From NCBI GenBank assembly GCA_905221505.1, contig CAJNDL010000034.1:1-21129 (forward strand): 21,129 nt of DNA. The letters are read 5' to 3'. Source of the stretch: a bacterium (GTDB lineage Bacteria > Bacillota > Bacilli > Lactobacillales > Streptococcaceae). The notes below the pieces were generated by a model. The model had not been told where the DNA came from. It searched no databases and was given only the letters and a program-made list of their open reading frames with translations. Shown here piece by piece: positions 15,496-21,129 of this stretch (within the stretch, counting starts at the first letter, position 1; each line of letters starts with the position of its first letter). A program made the translations under genes and the position numbers.

Positions 15496-16269
15496 TTAAG
15501 TTCTTTTCCTTTCGTAAATATAGGACTGAATTTCCTCCTGCATCTCAAGAGGGACCATCATGACTGGCTGTCTGGTTTGAAAATCAGGAGTTTCACCAGA
15601 AAGAGTCACGACCCGATAGCCCAGACTTTCCCCTAAAATACTAGCCGCGGCATAATCCCATGGTTGCAGATAAGTGACATAGGTCAATAAATGCCCTGAC
15701 AATATCTTGGCAAAACTAATGGCCGCACTGCCATAGACACGAACACCAAGAACCGCTCGGCTCAAATCAGCCAGCCCCCATTCATTGCTTTCCAGCATAC
15801 CACTATTTCCTGCAATGAGAAAATCTCCAAGTGGTTTGGCTTTAAAGGGAGCTAGGGGTTTATCATTTCGACAAACCGGAAACTTACCACCACCATGATA
15901 ACAATCCCCCTTGACCACATCATAAATCAGTCCAAACTGTCCCTGACCATTTTCAAAATAAGCCATCATAACAGCAAAATCTTCCTGCTGGGCTACAAAG
16001 TTATTAGTACCATCAATGGGATCAATGACCCAAACCTTGCCCTCTTGAACCGAAGCTCTCAGACAACCTTCTTCAGCACAAATCTTATCCTCAGGATAAC
16101 GGGATAAAATCTCACTAATCAAAAGCTCCTGAACTTCCTTGTCCAGTCTGGTCACCAAGTCTGTAGGGGAGGACTTGGTTTCAACACACAAGTCTTCCTG
16201 CATATGGTCAAGGATATACTGACCCGCTTTCTTAATTAGCTCTTTAGCAAATTCAAATTTACTTTCCAA
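15496..16269 (-). CDS. Inositol monophosphatase-family phosphatase (SuhB-like)
   Basis: This is a magnesium-dependent, lithium-sensitive type sugar or inositol phosphatase; the natural substrate in streptococci is uncertain. The metal site is complete in the 257-residue form: Glu66-Glu67 (AEEGC), Asp83 and Asp86 in [12 protein letters not shown], and Asp205 in [12 protein letters not shown] place the start at a TTG (16269), followed by [11 protein letters not shown]. It has an AAGGAAAG ribosome site about 10 nt upstream and overlaps the UPF0223 stop by 11 nt. A longer reading from an ATG at 16371 would add 34 residues without family character, all lying over the upstream gene. Confidence 0.88.
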   Translation of the reverse strand: MESKFEFAKELIKKAGQYILDHMQEDLCVETKSSPTDLVTRLDKEVQELLISEILSRYPEDKICAEEGCLRASVQEGKVWVIDPIDGTNNFVAQQEDFAVMMAYFENGQGQFGLIYDVVKGDCYHGGGKFPVCRNDKPLAPFKAKPLGDFLIAGNSGMLESNEWGLADLSRAVLGVRVYGSAAISFAKILSGHLLTYVTYLQPWDYAAASILGESLGYRVVTLSGETPDFQTRQPVMMVPLEMQEEIQSYIYERKRT

Positions 16270-16537
16270 GAGAAATCTTTCCTTCCCCTTTTTCCTTGGC
16301 AGCCTGAACTGCTCGGTAAAGCGAATAGCCACTAACCGTTTCAAATTCTCGTCCCAAACGTTTCTCTTCACTCTTACTTGGCACGACCACCTTGAATCCC
16401 TTATAGGAGTCCAGTAACTTTTTAGCCTCTACCTTGCCTTCATAGGCAGCTTCAACATCATTAAAAAAAGAAAGCACTGAAGCAAGTTCTTCAGTGCTCC
16501 ACGACAAATCTAGTGGGTAACTATACTGTTTGTTCAT
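16259..16537 (-). CDS. UPF0223 family small protein
   Basis: This small cytoplasmic protein of 92 residues matches the UPF0223 (YktA-like) family of Firmicutes, whose function is not known. Recognisable parts are [19 protein letters not shown] near the N-terminus and the central [21 protein letters not shown]. The C-terminal part, [15 protein letters not shown], is helical and basic. The ATG overlaps the spx stop by one base (TAATG), and the end overlaps the phosphatase start, so it is translated as part of the spx cluster. Confidence 0.88.
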   Translation of the reverse strand: MNKQYSYPLDLSWSTEELASVLSFFNDVEAAYEGKVEAKKLLDSYKGFKVVVPSKSEEKRLGREFETVSGYSLYRAVQAAKEKGEGKISLGK

Positions 16538-16938
16538 TAACTAATACCAGCTCTCATTCTTGCTTCTTTTAGTTCTTGCTTACGATAACTACGAGGGAGA
16601 AAAGCACGAATCTCATCTTCATTAAAACCGATTTGCATGCGTTTGGCATCGATAATAATTGGACGACGCAAAAGACTAGGGTACTGCTCAATCAAATGAA
16701 GCAATTCCGATACTGAAATACTTTCTACATCAATATCTAATTTTTGAAAAATTTTTGAACGAGTTGAAATGATGTCATCAGTACCATTTTCGGTCAAGGA
16801 AAGAATGTGTTGCAATTCCTTTCTTGTTAAGGGACTGGTCATAATATTGTGTTCCTCAAAGGGAACCTTATGTTTTTCTAACCAGGCCTTTGCCTTACGA
16901 CATGAAGTACAGCTCGGTGATAGAAATAGTGTAATCAT
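16537..16938 (-). CDS. spx: Spx/ArsC-family transcriptional regulator
   Basis: Spx proteins bind the alpha-subunit C-terminal domain of RNA polymerase and reprogramme transcription under thiol or cell-envelope stress. The 133-residue protein has the ArsC-like fold with the redox switch CTSC (Cys10-Cys13). RRPIIID, the conserved part near the polymerase-binding region, is present, as is [12 protein letters not shown] near the C-terminus. Streptococci carry two or more Spx paralogues; I cannot say with confidence which this is. It leads the cluster spx, UPF0223, phosphatase, rsmF, with its own promoter 34 nt upstream. Confidence 0.92.
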   Translation of the reverse strand: MITLFLSPSCTSCRKAKAWLEKHKVPFEEHNIMTSPLTRKELQHILSLTENGTDDIISTRSKIFQKLDIDVESISVSELLHLIEQYPSLLRRPIIIDAKRMQIGFNEDEIRAFLPRSYRKQELKEARMRAGIS

Positions 16939-16972
16939 GCTTTTCTCTTCTTATCTATACTTTGCTAATTCT

Positions 16973-17001
16973 ATTATACAAAAAAATAAAGCGCTTGACT
17001 A
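16973..17001 (-). promoter_or_regulatory. Promoter of the spx cluster
   Basis: On the minus strand, TAGTCA (17001-16996), a 17-nt spacer and a perfect TATAAT (16978-16973) lie 34 nt before the spx ATG, directly behind a terminator of the upstream operon. The -35 matches four of six consensus positions. Confidence 0.7.
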
Positions 17002-17018
17002 GAGATTTTTAGAAAAAA

Positions 17019-17045
17019 AGCCTATTTTTTCAAGAAAAATAGACT
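17019..17045 (-). terminator. Terminator of the hemW to TIGR01906 operon
   Basis: On the minus strand an 11-bp stem (agtctattttt with aaaaataggct, one T-G wobble) and 5-nt loop are followed by six T (17018-17013). It lies about 210 nt after the last gene, beyond the BOX element, and just upstream of the spx promoter. Confidence 0.8.
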
Positions 17046-17089
17046 GTTTGCGAACGATTGACGCAATGTAGATTTAGTTAATTCACTCT

Positions 17090-17196
17090 TATACTCTTCG
17101 AAAATCTCTTCAAACCGCGTCAACGTTGCCTTGCCGTACTCAAGTACAGCCTGCGGCTAGTTTCCTAGTTTGCTCTTTGATTTTCATTGAGTATTA
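17090..17196. repeat. BOX element, boxA joined directly to boxC
   Basis: This is a mitis-group BOX repeat. The left end, tatactcttcgaaaatctc, and the core gccttgccgta (the reverse complement matches the BOX-PCR primer site) are boxA. cctgcggctagtttcctagt to tgattttcattgagtatta is boxC. No boxB unit lies between them, so this is the short A-C form of about 107 nt, with imperfectly inverted ends (tatactc and gagtata-like). It sits in the 3' region of the operon ending at 17255. In the 316-nt gene-free stretch 16939-17254, the rest holds the spx promoter and a terminator; nothing is evident at 17197-17254. Confidence 0.9.
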
Positions 17197-17254
17197 ACGA
17201 TAGTTTCGAATCACATACTTAATTTATTTATGCAAACCAGAAACATCCTTAGTA

Positions 17255-17872
17255 TTATTTCCTACGACTTTTCAGGTATAGAAAACCAAAGAAGCTTTCA
17301 TAGAGAGCGAAAAAGAGGAGGAAGGCATGGAGGAAGAAAATCTCTGGCAAAATCAGAATAACCGGATCCTTGGCTGGATCAAAAAGCCAGGTATCATCTC
17401 CCACAAAGAGAATTTGATGGAAAAGGGTAAAGAATTGGTCAAAACCAATCAAAACTCCCCCAAGCCCAATCAGTAAAGGCAAAACCACTAGAGCCAAAAG
17501 CCCTTTACTAAATAGAGACAAGAAGCCCTTTTTCACAATTCCTTTTACAAAGACATAGAAACTTGGCAGTGTCACTAGGGCAACTAGCTGTACCAAGTGA
17601 AAGAGATTCTTCACAACCGCAAAATGGTGCAGACCAGCTACTGACGAACGAAAATCTGGCATCTCTAGGACCTGGCTAAAAGGATTGGTCAGGTAATTCA
17701 TCAAGATATGAAAATTGTACTGAATGGTTTCTGTTTTTAAATAGACCCGATCTGTTAAATTCAGCCACTGAATTTCCAACGGATAGAAAATCCAAGCCAG
17801 ATAAATAGTCAGAAGGATTGAGAGGGAGAGGAGAAAGAACATAGAGCCCCAAAAAGTCAGTTTAGTTTTCAT
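17255..17872 (-). CDS. TIGR01906-type integral membrane protein, function unknown
   Basis: This membrane protein of 205 residues has about five hydrophobic segments: near the N-terminus ([21 protein letters not shown]), mid-protein around [19 protein letters not shown], then [20 protein letters not shown] and the [20 protein letters not shown] end. Layout and gene context match the TIGR01906 family, found next to a NagD-like phosphatase in many Firmicutes; I make that link from memory. The start at 17872 overlaps the phosphatase stop by 11 nt. An ATG six codons earlier (17890) is possible but lies deeper in that gene. It is the last gene of its operon. No catalytic motif is evident. Confidence 0.8.
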   Translation of the reverse strand: MKTKLTFWGSMFFLLSLSILLTIYLAWIFYPLEIQWLNLTDRVYLKTETIQYNFHILMNYLTNPFSQVLEMPDFRSSVAGLHHFAVVKNLFHLVQLVALVTLPSFYVFVKGIVKKGFLSLFSKGLLALVVLPLLIGLGGVLIGFDQFFTLFHQILFVGDDTWLFDPAKDPVILILPEIFFLHAFLLFFALYESFFGFLYLKSRRK

Positions 17873-18635
17873 CAAAATCCCACTCCGCAAGGCTAGGCAC
17901 TACATGAGTCGGGGCAATTGGCAGGTCTGCTACTTCTTCTGCTTTAGTGAAACCTGTCGTCACCAAGAGCGTTGGAATGCCATTGTCAATCCCTGCTCGG
18001 ATATCAGTTAAATAGTTATCTCCAACCATAATCAACTCTTCACGCTTCAAGCCTAAGTGCTCAACTGCCTTATCCATGATGATGGCATTTGGTTTTCCAA
18101 TATAAACAGGCTTCACTCGTGTCGCTACTTCAAGTAGTGTAATCAATGAACCAGCACCTGGCAAAAGACCGCGTTCCGTCGGGATGTTGAGGTCAGGGTT
18201 AGTTCCGATAAAATGGGCACCCTTTTGAATCGCCAGAGTTGCTGTGGCAAATTTTTCATAGTCAACTTGCCAATCCAGTCCTACTACCACATAGGCTGGA
18301 TTTTCCTTGTCTTCCACATAACCAGCCGCCTTGATGGCTTCCTTGAGCCCGGCTTCTCCGATGACGTAGACAGTCTTTTCCAGTCCCAAGTCATTCATAT
18401 AGTCGATAGTTGCCAAAGTAGCTGTGTAGACAGTCGATAGGGGCGTATCGATATTAAAATTCTGAGCCAGCATCTCCTGAACACTCTCAGGAGTGCGGGT
18501 TGTATTGTTGGTTACAAAGAGATAAGGAATAGCACGCTTTTGCAATTCATGAACAAAAGCCTCTCCTGCTGGGATTCGGTCTTTCCCCTTATAAATAGTA
18601 CCGTCTAAATCAATTAAATAGCCTTTATATTTCAT
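17862..18635 (-). CDS. HAD-IIA family phosphatase (NagD/YutF-like)
   Basis: This is a cytoplasmic phosphatase of the haloacid dehalogenase superfamily, subfamily IIA, acting on small phosphorylated metabolites; the substrate is unknown. The 257-residue protein shows motif [10 protein letters not shown] (nucleophile Asp9, acid Asp11) and motif [12 protein letters not shown]. The lysine region [16 protein letters not shown] comes next, then motif [17 protein letters not shown]2-type cap lies between motifs II and III. I use the ATG at 18635 ([12 protein letters not shown]) with an AGGA site about 7 nt upstream. An ATG at 18668 would add 11 residues that are not part of the family. The gene overlaps the TIGR01906 gene by 11 nt. 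Confidence 0.9.
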   Translation of the reverse strand: MKYKGYLIDLDGTIYKGKDRIPAGEAFVHELQKRAIPYLFVTNNTTRTPESVQEMLAQNFNIDTPLSTVYTATLATIDYMNDLGLEKTVYVIGEAGLKEAIKAAGYVEDKENPAYVVVGLDWQVDYEKFATATLAIQKGAHFIGTNPDLNIPTERGLLPGAGSLITLLEVATRVKPVYIGKPNAIIMDKAVEHLGLKREELIMVGDNYLTDIRAGIDNGIPTLLVTTGFTKAEEVADLPIAPTHVVPSLAEWDFDEN

Positions 18636-18643
18636 ACTTTTTC

Positions 18644-19381
18644 CTAATCTTTTTTTATTTCTTGCCAAGTGATGATAGCTTGGGCATTAGTAGCCCCGTC
18701 GCTTGTAATTTCATGCTTGCTTTCCAGTCCAGTCCGTTCAACAGCCGATGTAATCACCCCACCTGGTCGAACTTCCTTGACATACTTGAGGTTGATTTTC
18801 TTGGGAATATACTGGGTCAAAAAATCCGCTCCCATGACCTCAAAAATCCAGTCCAAGTATTTACTGTTATTGACATGACCATTCATATCCAAGTCGTAAA
18901 AACGAACATGGTAATCCTTGCTGACTGGCTCTTTCAAGGACTCATACTTTGGACCACGAATGAGCTTTTTATCAAAATCAGACTGGTAAGGAGCCACAAT
19001 CTCAGGTTCGACAGCATGTACTTTTCGACTGTCTCGGTCCATCAAAACAAAGGTCGCCATCATTTGGATGAGCTCCTGCCCCGTTTCATCATAAATAGTA
19101 AAGCGACGGTAGCAAAAGAGTCGATTGTAGCTCAAAGCTTCCGTTTCGATGGTAATTTCTTCCGCAAAACGAGGCAAACGAACCACCTCAATATCGTATT
19201 CTGTGATAATCCAGACCAGATTATGCTCTTCCAAAATAGCCTTATCACTAACTCCCAGTTCAATCGACTGCATCCCTGAAACTTGCAGAGACAGCAAAAT
19301 CACATCTGGAAGTTTGATATGACCGTTCATGTCAGCCATATCAAAAGGAATTTTCATTTTCATTTGATAAGTTAAGCCCAT
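18644..19381 (-). CDS. Acyl-ACP thioesterase
   Basis: The enzyme releases fatty acids from acyl carrier protein in the cytoplasm. The 245-residue protein is a tandem hotdog fold of the FatA/FatB-like family, the common bacterial form. Each half carries a DMNGH motif: [11 protein letters not shown] near residue 15 and [16 protein letters not shown] at about 163-178. The second contains the Asn and His expected in the active site. Two ATGs are adjacent (19384 and 19381); the second is 7 nt from GGAG and better placed. The gene starts a few bases after the hemW stop and precedes the HAD phosphatase by 8 nt. Confidence 0.9.
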   Translation of the reverse strand: MGLTYQMKMKIPFDMADMNGHIKLPDVILLSLQVSGMQSIELGVSDKAILEEHNLVWIITEYDIEVVRLPRFAEEITIETEALSYNRLFCYRRFTIYDETGQELIQMMATFVLMDRDSRKVHAVEPEIVAPYQSDFDKKLIRGPKYESLKEPVSKDYHVRFYDLDMNGHVNNSKYLDWIFEVMGADFLTQYIPKKINLKYVKEVRPGGVITSAVERTGLESKHEITSDGATNAQAIITWQEIKKD

Positions 19382-19385
19382 CATC

Positions 19386-20516
19386 CTACTCCAAAATAAA
19401 TCTTTCTGCTACGGTGTCTCCCAAAAAGAGACCTCTCTTTGTCATGCGAACTCGGTCACCCTCTATTTGCATGAGACCCTGTTGCACCAAATCTCTGATA
19501 ATTTCGCCATAAAGTCCAGCAAAAGACCGGCCAAATTTTTCCTCAAATCGGGCCATGGAAACCCCTGATTTCTTGCGAAGCCCTAGGAACATTTCTTCTT
19601 CCATTTGCTCTTTTTGACTCAAGTGCTCTTCTGTGATACGAGCATTGCCTTCCTCAACTGCACTAAGATAATGACGAATGGGACCATGATTCTTATAGCG
19701 CACTCCATTAACATAACCAGATGCACCAGCTCCGATGCCATAGTATTCAGCATTGTCCCAGTACATGAGATTGTGGCGACTTTCAAAACCGGGTTTGGAA
19801 AAATTGGAAATTTCATAATGCTCAAAACCAGCTCGCTCCAACTCCGCGATGATGTACTCAAACATCTCCGCTTCCAGTTCCTCTTTAGGCAGAGGCAATT
19901 TCCCACGTCGCATCCGATTCATAAAGACAGTATGGTTTTCCAAAATCAAGCTATAGAGACTCATGTGAGGAATATCCAGTCCAATAGCCTTAGCCACATT
20001 TTCCTTGACCTGCTCCATGGTCTGACCAGGCAGTGCATAAATCAAATCGATGGAGATATTGTCAAAACCAGCCAGTTTCAGGCGATCGATATTTTCATAA
20101 ATATCCTTCTCCAAATGACTGCGCCCAATCTTTTTCAGCATTTTATCATCAAAGGTCTGCACACCTAGCGAAACACGATTGACAGCTGAGTTCTTCAAAA
20201 CAGCTATCTTATCCGCATCCAAGTCGCCTGGATTGGCTTCAATGGTCAACTCTTCCAAGACTGACACATCCAAGTTTTTAGTCAAGCCATCCAATAACAC
20301 CTCAAGTTGCGGAGCCGACAGGGCTGTCGGTGTACCACCACCGATATAAAGAGTTGACAACTTTTGAATATCATAAGAACGGAATTCTTCCAGCAGATGC
20401 TCCAAATAGCTATCTACCGGCTGATTCTTGATAAAGACCTTTGAAAAGTCACAATAATAACAAATCTGGGTACAAAATGGGATGTGCACATAGGCTGACG
20501 TTGGTTTTTTCTGCAT
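19386..20516 (-). CDS. hemW: Haem chaperone HemW (radical SAM, formerly annotated as coproporphyrinogen III oxidase-like)
   Basis: HemW proteins are radical SAM family members that bind haem and hand it to apoproteins. They were once misannotated as HemN. The 376-residue protein has the radical SAM cluster motif CTQICYYC (CX3CX2C, Cys15, Cys19, Cys22) after AYVHIPF. The SAM motif GGGTPTAL and a C-terminal HemN-type domain (MFLGLRKKSGVSMARFEEKFG) follow. I start at ATG 20516 (MQKKPTSAYVHIPFC). A longer reading from 20603 covers the promoter and an inverted repeat and has no family character. No Shine-Dalgarno precedes the ATG and a TATAAT ends 7 nt away, so the mRNA may be leaderless. Streptococci generally lack haem synthesis, which fits a chaperone role. 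Confidence 0.92.
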   Translation of the reverse strand: MQKKPTSAYVHIPFCTQICYYCDFSKVFIKNQPVDSYLEHLLEEFRSYDIQKLSTLYIGGGTPTALSAPQLEVLLDGLTKNLDVSVLEELTIEANPGDLDADKIAVLKNSAVNRVSLGVQTFDDKMLKKIGRSHLEKDIYENIDRLKLAGFDNISIDLIYALPGQTMEQVKENVAKAIGLDIPHMSLYSLILENHTVFMNRMRRGKLPLPKEELEAEMFEYIIAELERAGFEHYEISNFSKPGFESRHNLMYWDNAEYYGIGAGASGYVNGVRYKNHGPIRHYLSAVEEGNARITEEHLSQKEQMEEEMFLGLRKKSGVSMARFEEKFGRSFAGLYGEIIRDLVQQGLMQIEGDRVRMTKRGLFLGDTVAERFILE

Positions 20517-20523
20517 AGTAATT

Positions 20524-20529
20524 ATTATA
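20524..20529 (-). promoter_or_regulatory. Extended -10 box of hemW
   Basis: On the minus strand, tgtggTATAAT ends 7 nt before the hemW ATG, so transcription would start at or next to the ATG. I see no good -35; the TG motif would make it an extended -10 promoter. It lies directly against the inverted repeat at 20535-20588. Confidence 0.55.
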
Positions 20530-20534
20530 CCACA

Positions 20535-20588
20535 AAAGCGAACAATACTTAGAATTCCTTTTAACAAAATCCTAGCATTGTTCGCTTT
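20535..20588 (-). terminator. Perfect 12-bp inverted repeat, possible terminator ahead of hemW
   Basis: aaagcgaacaat (20535-20546) and attgttcgcttt (20577-20588) are perfectly complementary around a 30-nt spacer. On the minus strand the stem ends in only a short T run (cttttg). It lies between the surface-protein gene and hemW and could end the former, or bind a regulator, since it covers the place of the hemW -35. Confidence 0.45.
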
Positions 20589-20597
20589 CTTTATTCT

Positions 20598-20678
20598 AAA
20601 CATTCTTTGTATTTTATGACGAACACGATTCCCAGAACCAATCTAGTTTGTCTTTACAATACAAAAGAATGAATGTTT
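20598..20678. repeat. Long imperfect inverted repeat in the 3' region of the surface-protein gene
   Basis: aaacattctttgtatt (20598-20613) pairs with aatacaaaagaatgaatgttt (20658-20678), leaving a 5-nt bulge, around a spacer of 44 nt. It lies within 15 nt of the stop codon of the LPXTG protein. It may be an mRNA 3' hairpin; no T run follows. Confidence 0.4.
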
Positions 20679-20692
20679 AATTGACTAAATTT

Positions 20693-21129
20693 TTAGTCTT
20701 CTTTTTTCTTGCGAGCTACAAGTCCAAATCCACTCAATAGTCCAAGAAGTCCTAGAGATGCAAGAGCAGCATTTGATTCTGTTCCTGTATTTGGCAATAC
20801 ATTTTGAGAATCATTTGATTTAGCTCCATTATCAATAGTAGTCTCAGTATCTACCTGTTCTGCATTTGGAGTTGGAGTAGCTGGTGCTGGTGTATCTTGA
20901 CCAGAACCTCCATTAGTGTCAGGTTTGACTGGCGTATCAGGTGTCACTGGTGCAACTGGAATTGTATCTGTTGGAGTTACCTTAGATGGAGTTTCTACTG
21001 GAACTTCCACAGCTGTTTTTCCTGGTTCGGTAATCTTAGCTGTTCCTGGGATATCTTTCTTAGGAAGTTTGTCATTTGGTACTTTACCTTTACCATCTTG
21101 ACCGATTTCAACAGTGATTGGACCATTTT
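20693..21129 (-). CDS. C-terminal end of an LPXTG cell-wall-anchored surface protein (5' end outside the window)
   Basis: The reading frame is open to the right edge, so this is only the last 144 residues of a longer protein. The start at 21010 of the shorter reading is an internal valine codon (GTG), not a real start. Visible parts are a Lys/Asp/Gly-rich segment (VEIGQDGKGKVPNDKLPKKD) and then a Pro/Thr/Val-rich wall-spanning region (about 60 residues, with PVAPVTPDTPVKPDT). The sorting signal follows: LPNTG, a hydrophobic stretch (ALASLGLLGLLSGFGLV) and the tail ARKKKED. Sortase A should link it to peptidoglycan. The function of the missing outer part cannot be judged. Confidence 0.92.
   Translation of the reverse strand, partial: NGPITVEIGQDGKGKVPNDKLPKKDIPGTAKITEPGKTAVEVPVETPSKVTPTDTIPVAPVTPDTPVKPDTNGGSGQDTPAPATPTPNAEQVDTETTIDNGAKSNDSQNVLPNTGTESNAALASLGLLGLLSGFGLVARKKKED

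Noticed and set aside
16270..16371. N-terminal extension of the inositol monophosphatase-family gene back to ATG 16371
   Set aside because: The extra 34 residues overlie the UPF0223 gene and are not like the family. The TTG at 16269 with its ribosome site explains the protein better.
18662..19279. Long open frame on the plus strand (205 codons) opposite the thioesterase gene
   Set aside because: It lies wholly opposite a well-recognised gene, has no ribosome site or family character, and its composition reads as antisense shadow.
19605..20168. Open frame on the plus strand (187 codons) opposite hemW
   Set aside because: It is a shadow of hemW with no start signal and no recognisable protein features.
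20517..20603. N-terminal extension of hemW back to 20603
   Set aside because: It covers the -10 box and an inverted repeat. HemW proteins begin shortly before AYVHIPFC, as with the ATG at 20516.
1..21129. CRISPR arrays, tRNA or rRNA genes, complete insertion sequences, prophage or defence genes
   Set aside because: I looked for regularly spaced repeats, tRNA cloverleaf signatures, transposase motifs and phage-type genes and saw none. The only mobile-type repeat is the BOX element.

Overview
The window looks like chromosomal core DNA of a mitis-group Streptococcus (S. pneumoniae, S. mitis, S. oralis and relatives). The evidence is a low-GC Firmicute gene style, potABCD, pst and spx products of pneumococcal type, and a BOX element (boxA joined to boxC) at 17090-17196. 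I recognise these from memory and have run no search. Nearly all genes are on the minus strand. The one clear plus-strand gene is the MocR-type regulator at 6785-8056.

Layout in minus-strand transcription order, from the right edge. (1) The C-terminal end of an LPXTG cell-wall protein runs off the right edge (20693-21129). (2) A tight four-gene operon follows: hemW, an acyl-ACP thioesterase, a HAD-IIA (NagD-like) phosphatase and a TIGR01906-type membrane protein (20516 down to 17255), closed by a terminator at 17019-17045 with the BOX element in the 3' region. (3) Next come spx, a UPF0223 protein, an inositol monophosphatase-family enzyme and rsmF, with overlapping or abutting ends (16938 to 14191). 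(4) The phosphate uptake operon pstS-pstC-pstA-pstB-pstB-phoU (13969 to 9050) is closed by a strong hairpin at 8997-9030. (5) An orphan amino-acid substrate-binding lipoprotein (8892-8077) has a perfect consensus promoter. (6) The plus-strand MocR/GntR regulator sits divergently from alsD plus a YhfC-family membrane protein (6643-5150). (7) murB with its own promoter is followed by the spermidine/putrescine transporter potA-potB-potC-potD (5035 to 189). No terminator lies between murB and potA, and a terminator follows potD at 146-174.

How the genes work together: phosphate acquisition and its control (pst/phoU), polyamine uptake (pot), peptidoglycan precursor synthesis (murB), acetoin formation (alsD), redox/stress transcription control (spx), rRNA methylation (rsmF), and lipid or haem-related housekeeping (thioesterase, hemW).

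Most of this is ordinary core genome. I do not see a convincing new multigene system. The best candidates for something undescribed are: the structured 153-nt leader in front of potA, with an SD-positioned out-of-frame ATG just before potA's TTG start; the MocR-like regulator whose usual PLP lysine is replaced by threonine, with a candidate direct-repeat operator; the PstB paralogue with Arg in place of the switch histidine; and the apparently leaderless hemW transcript.
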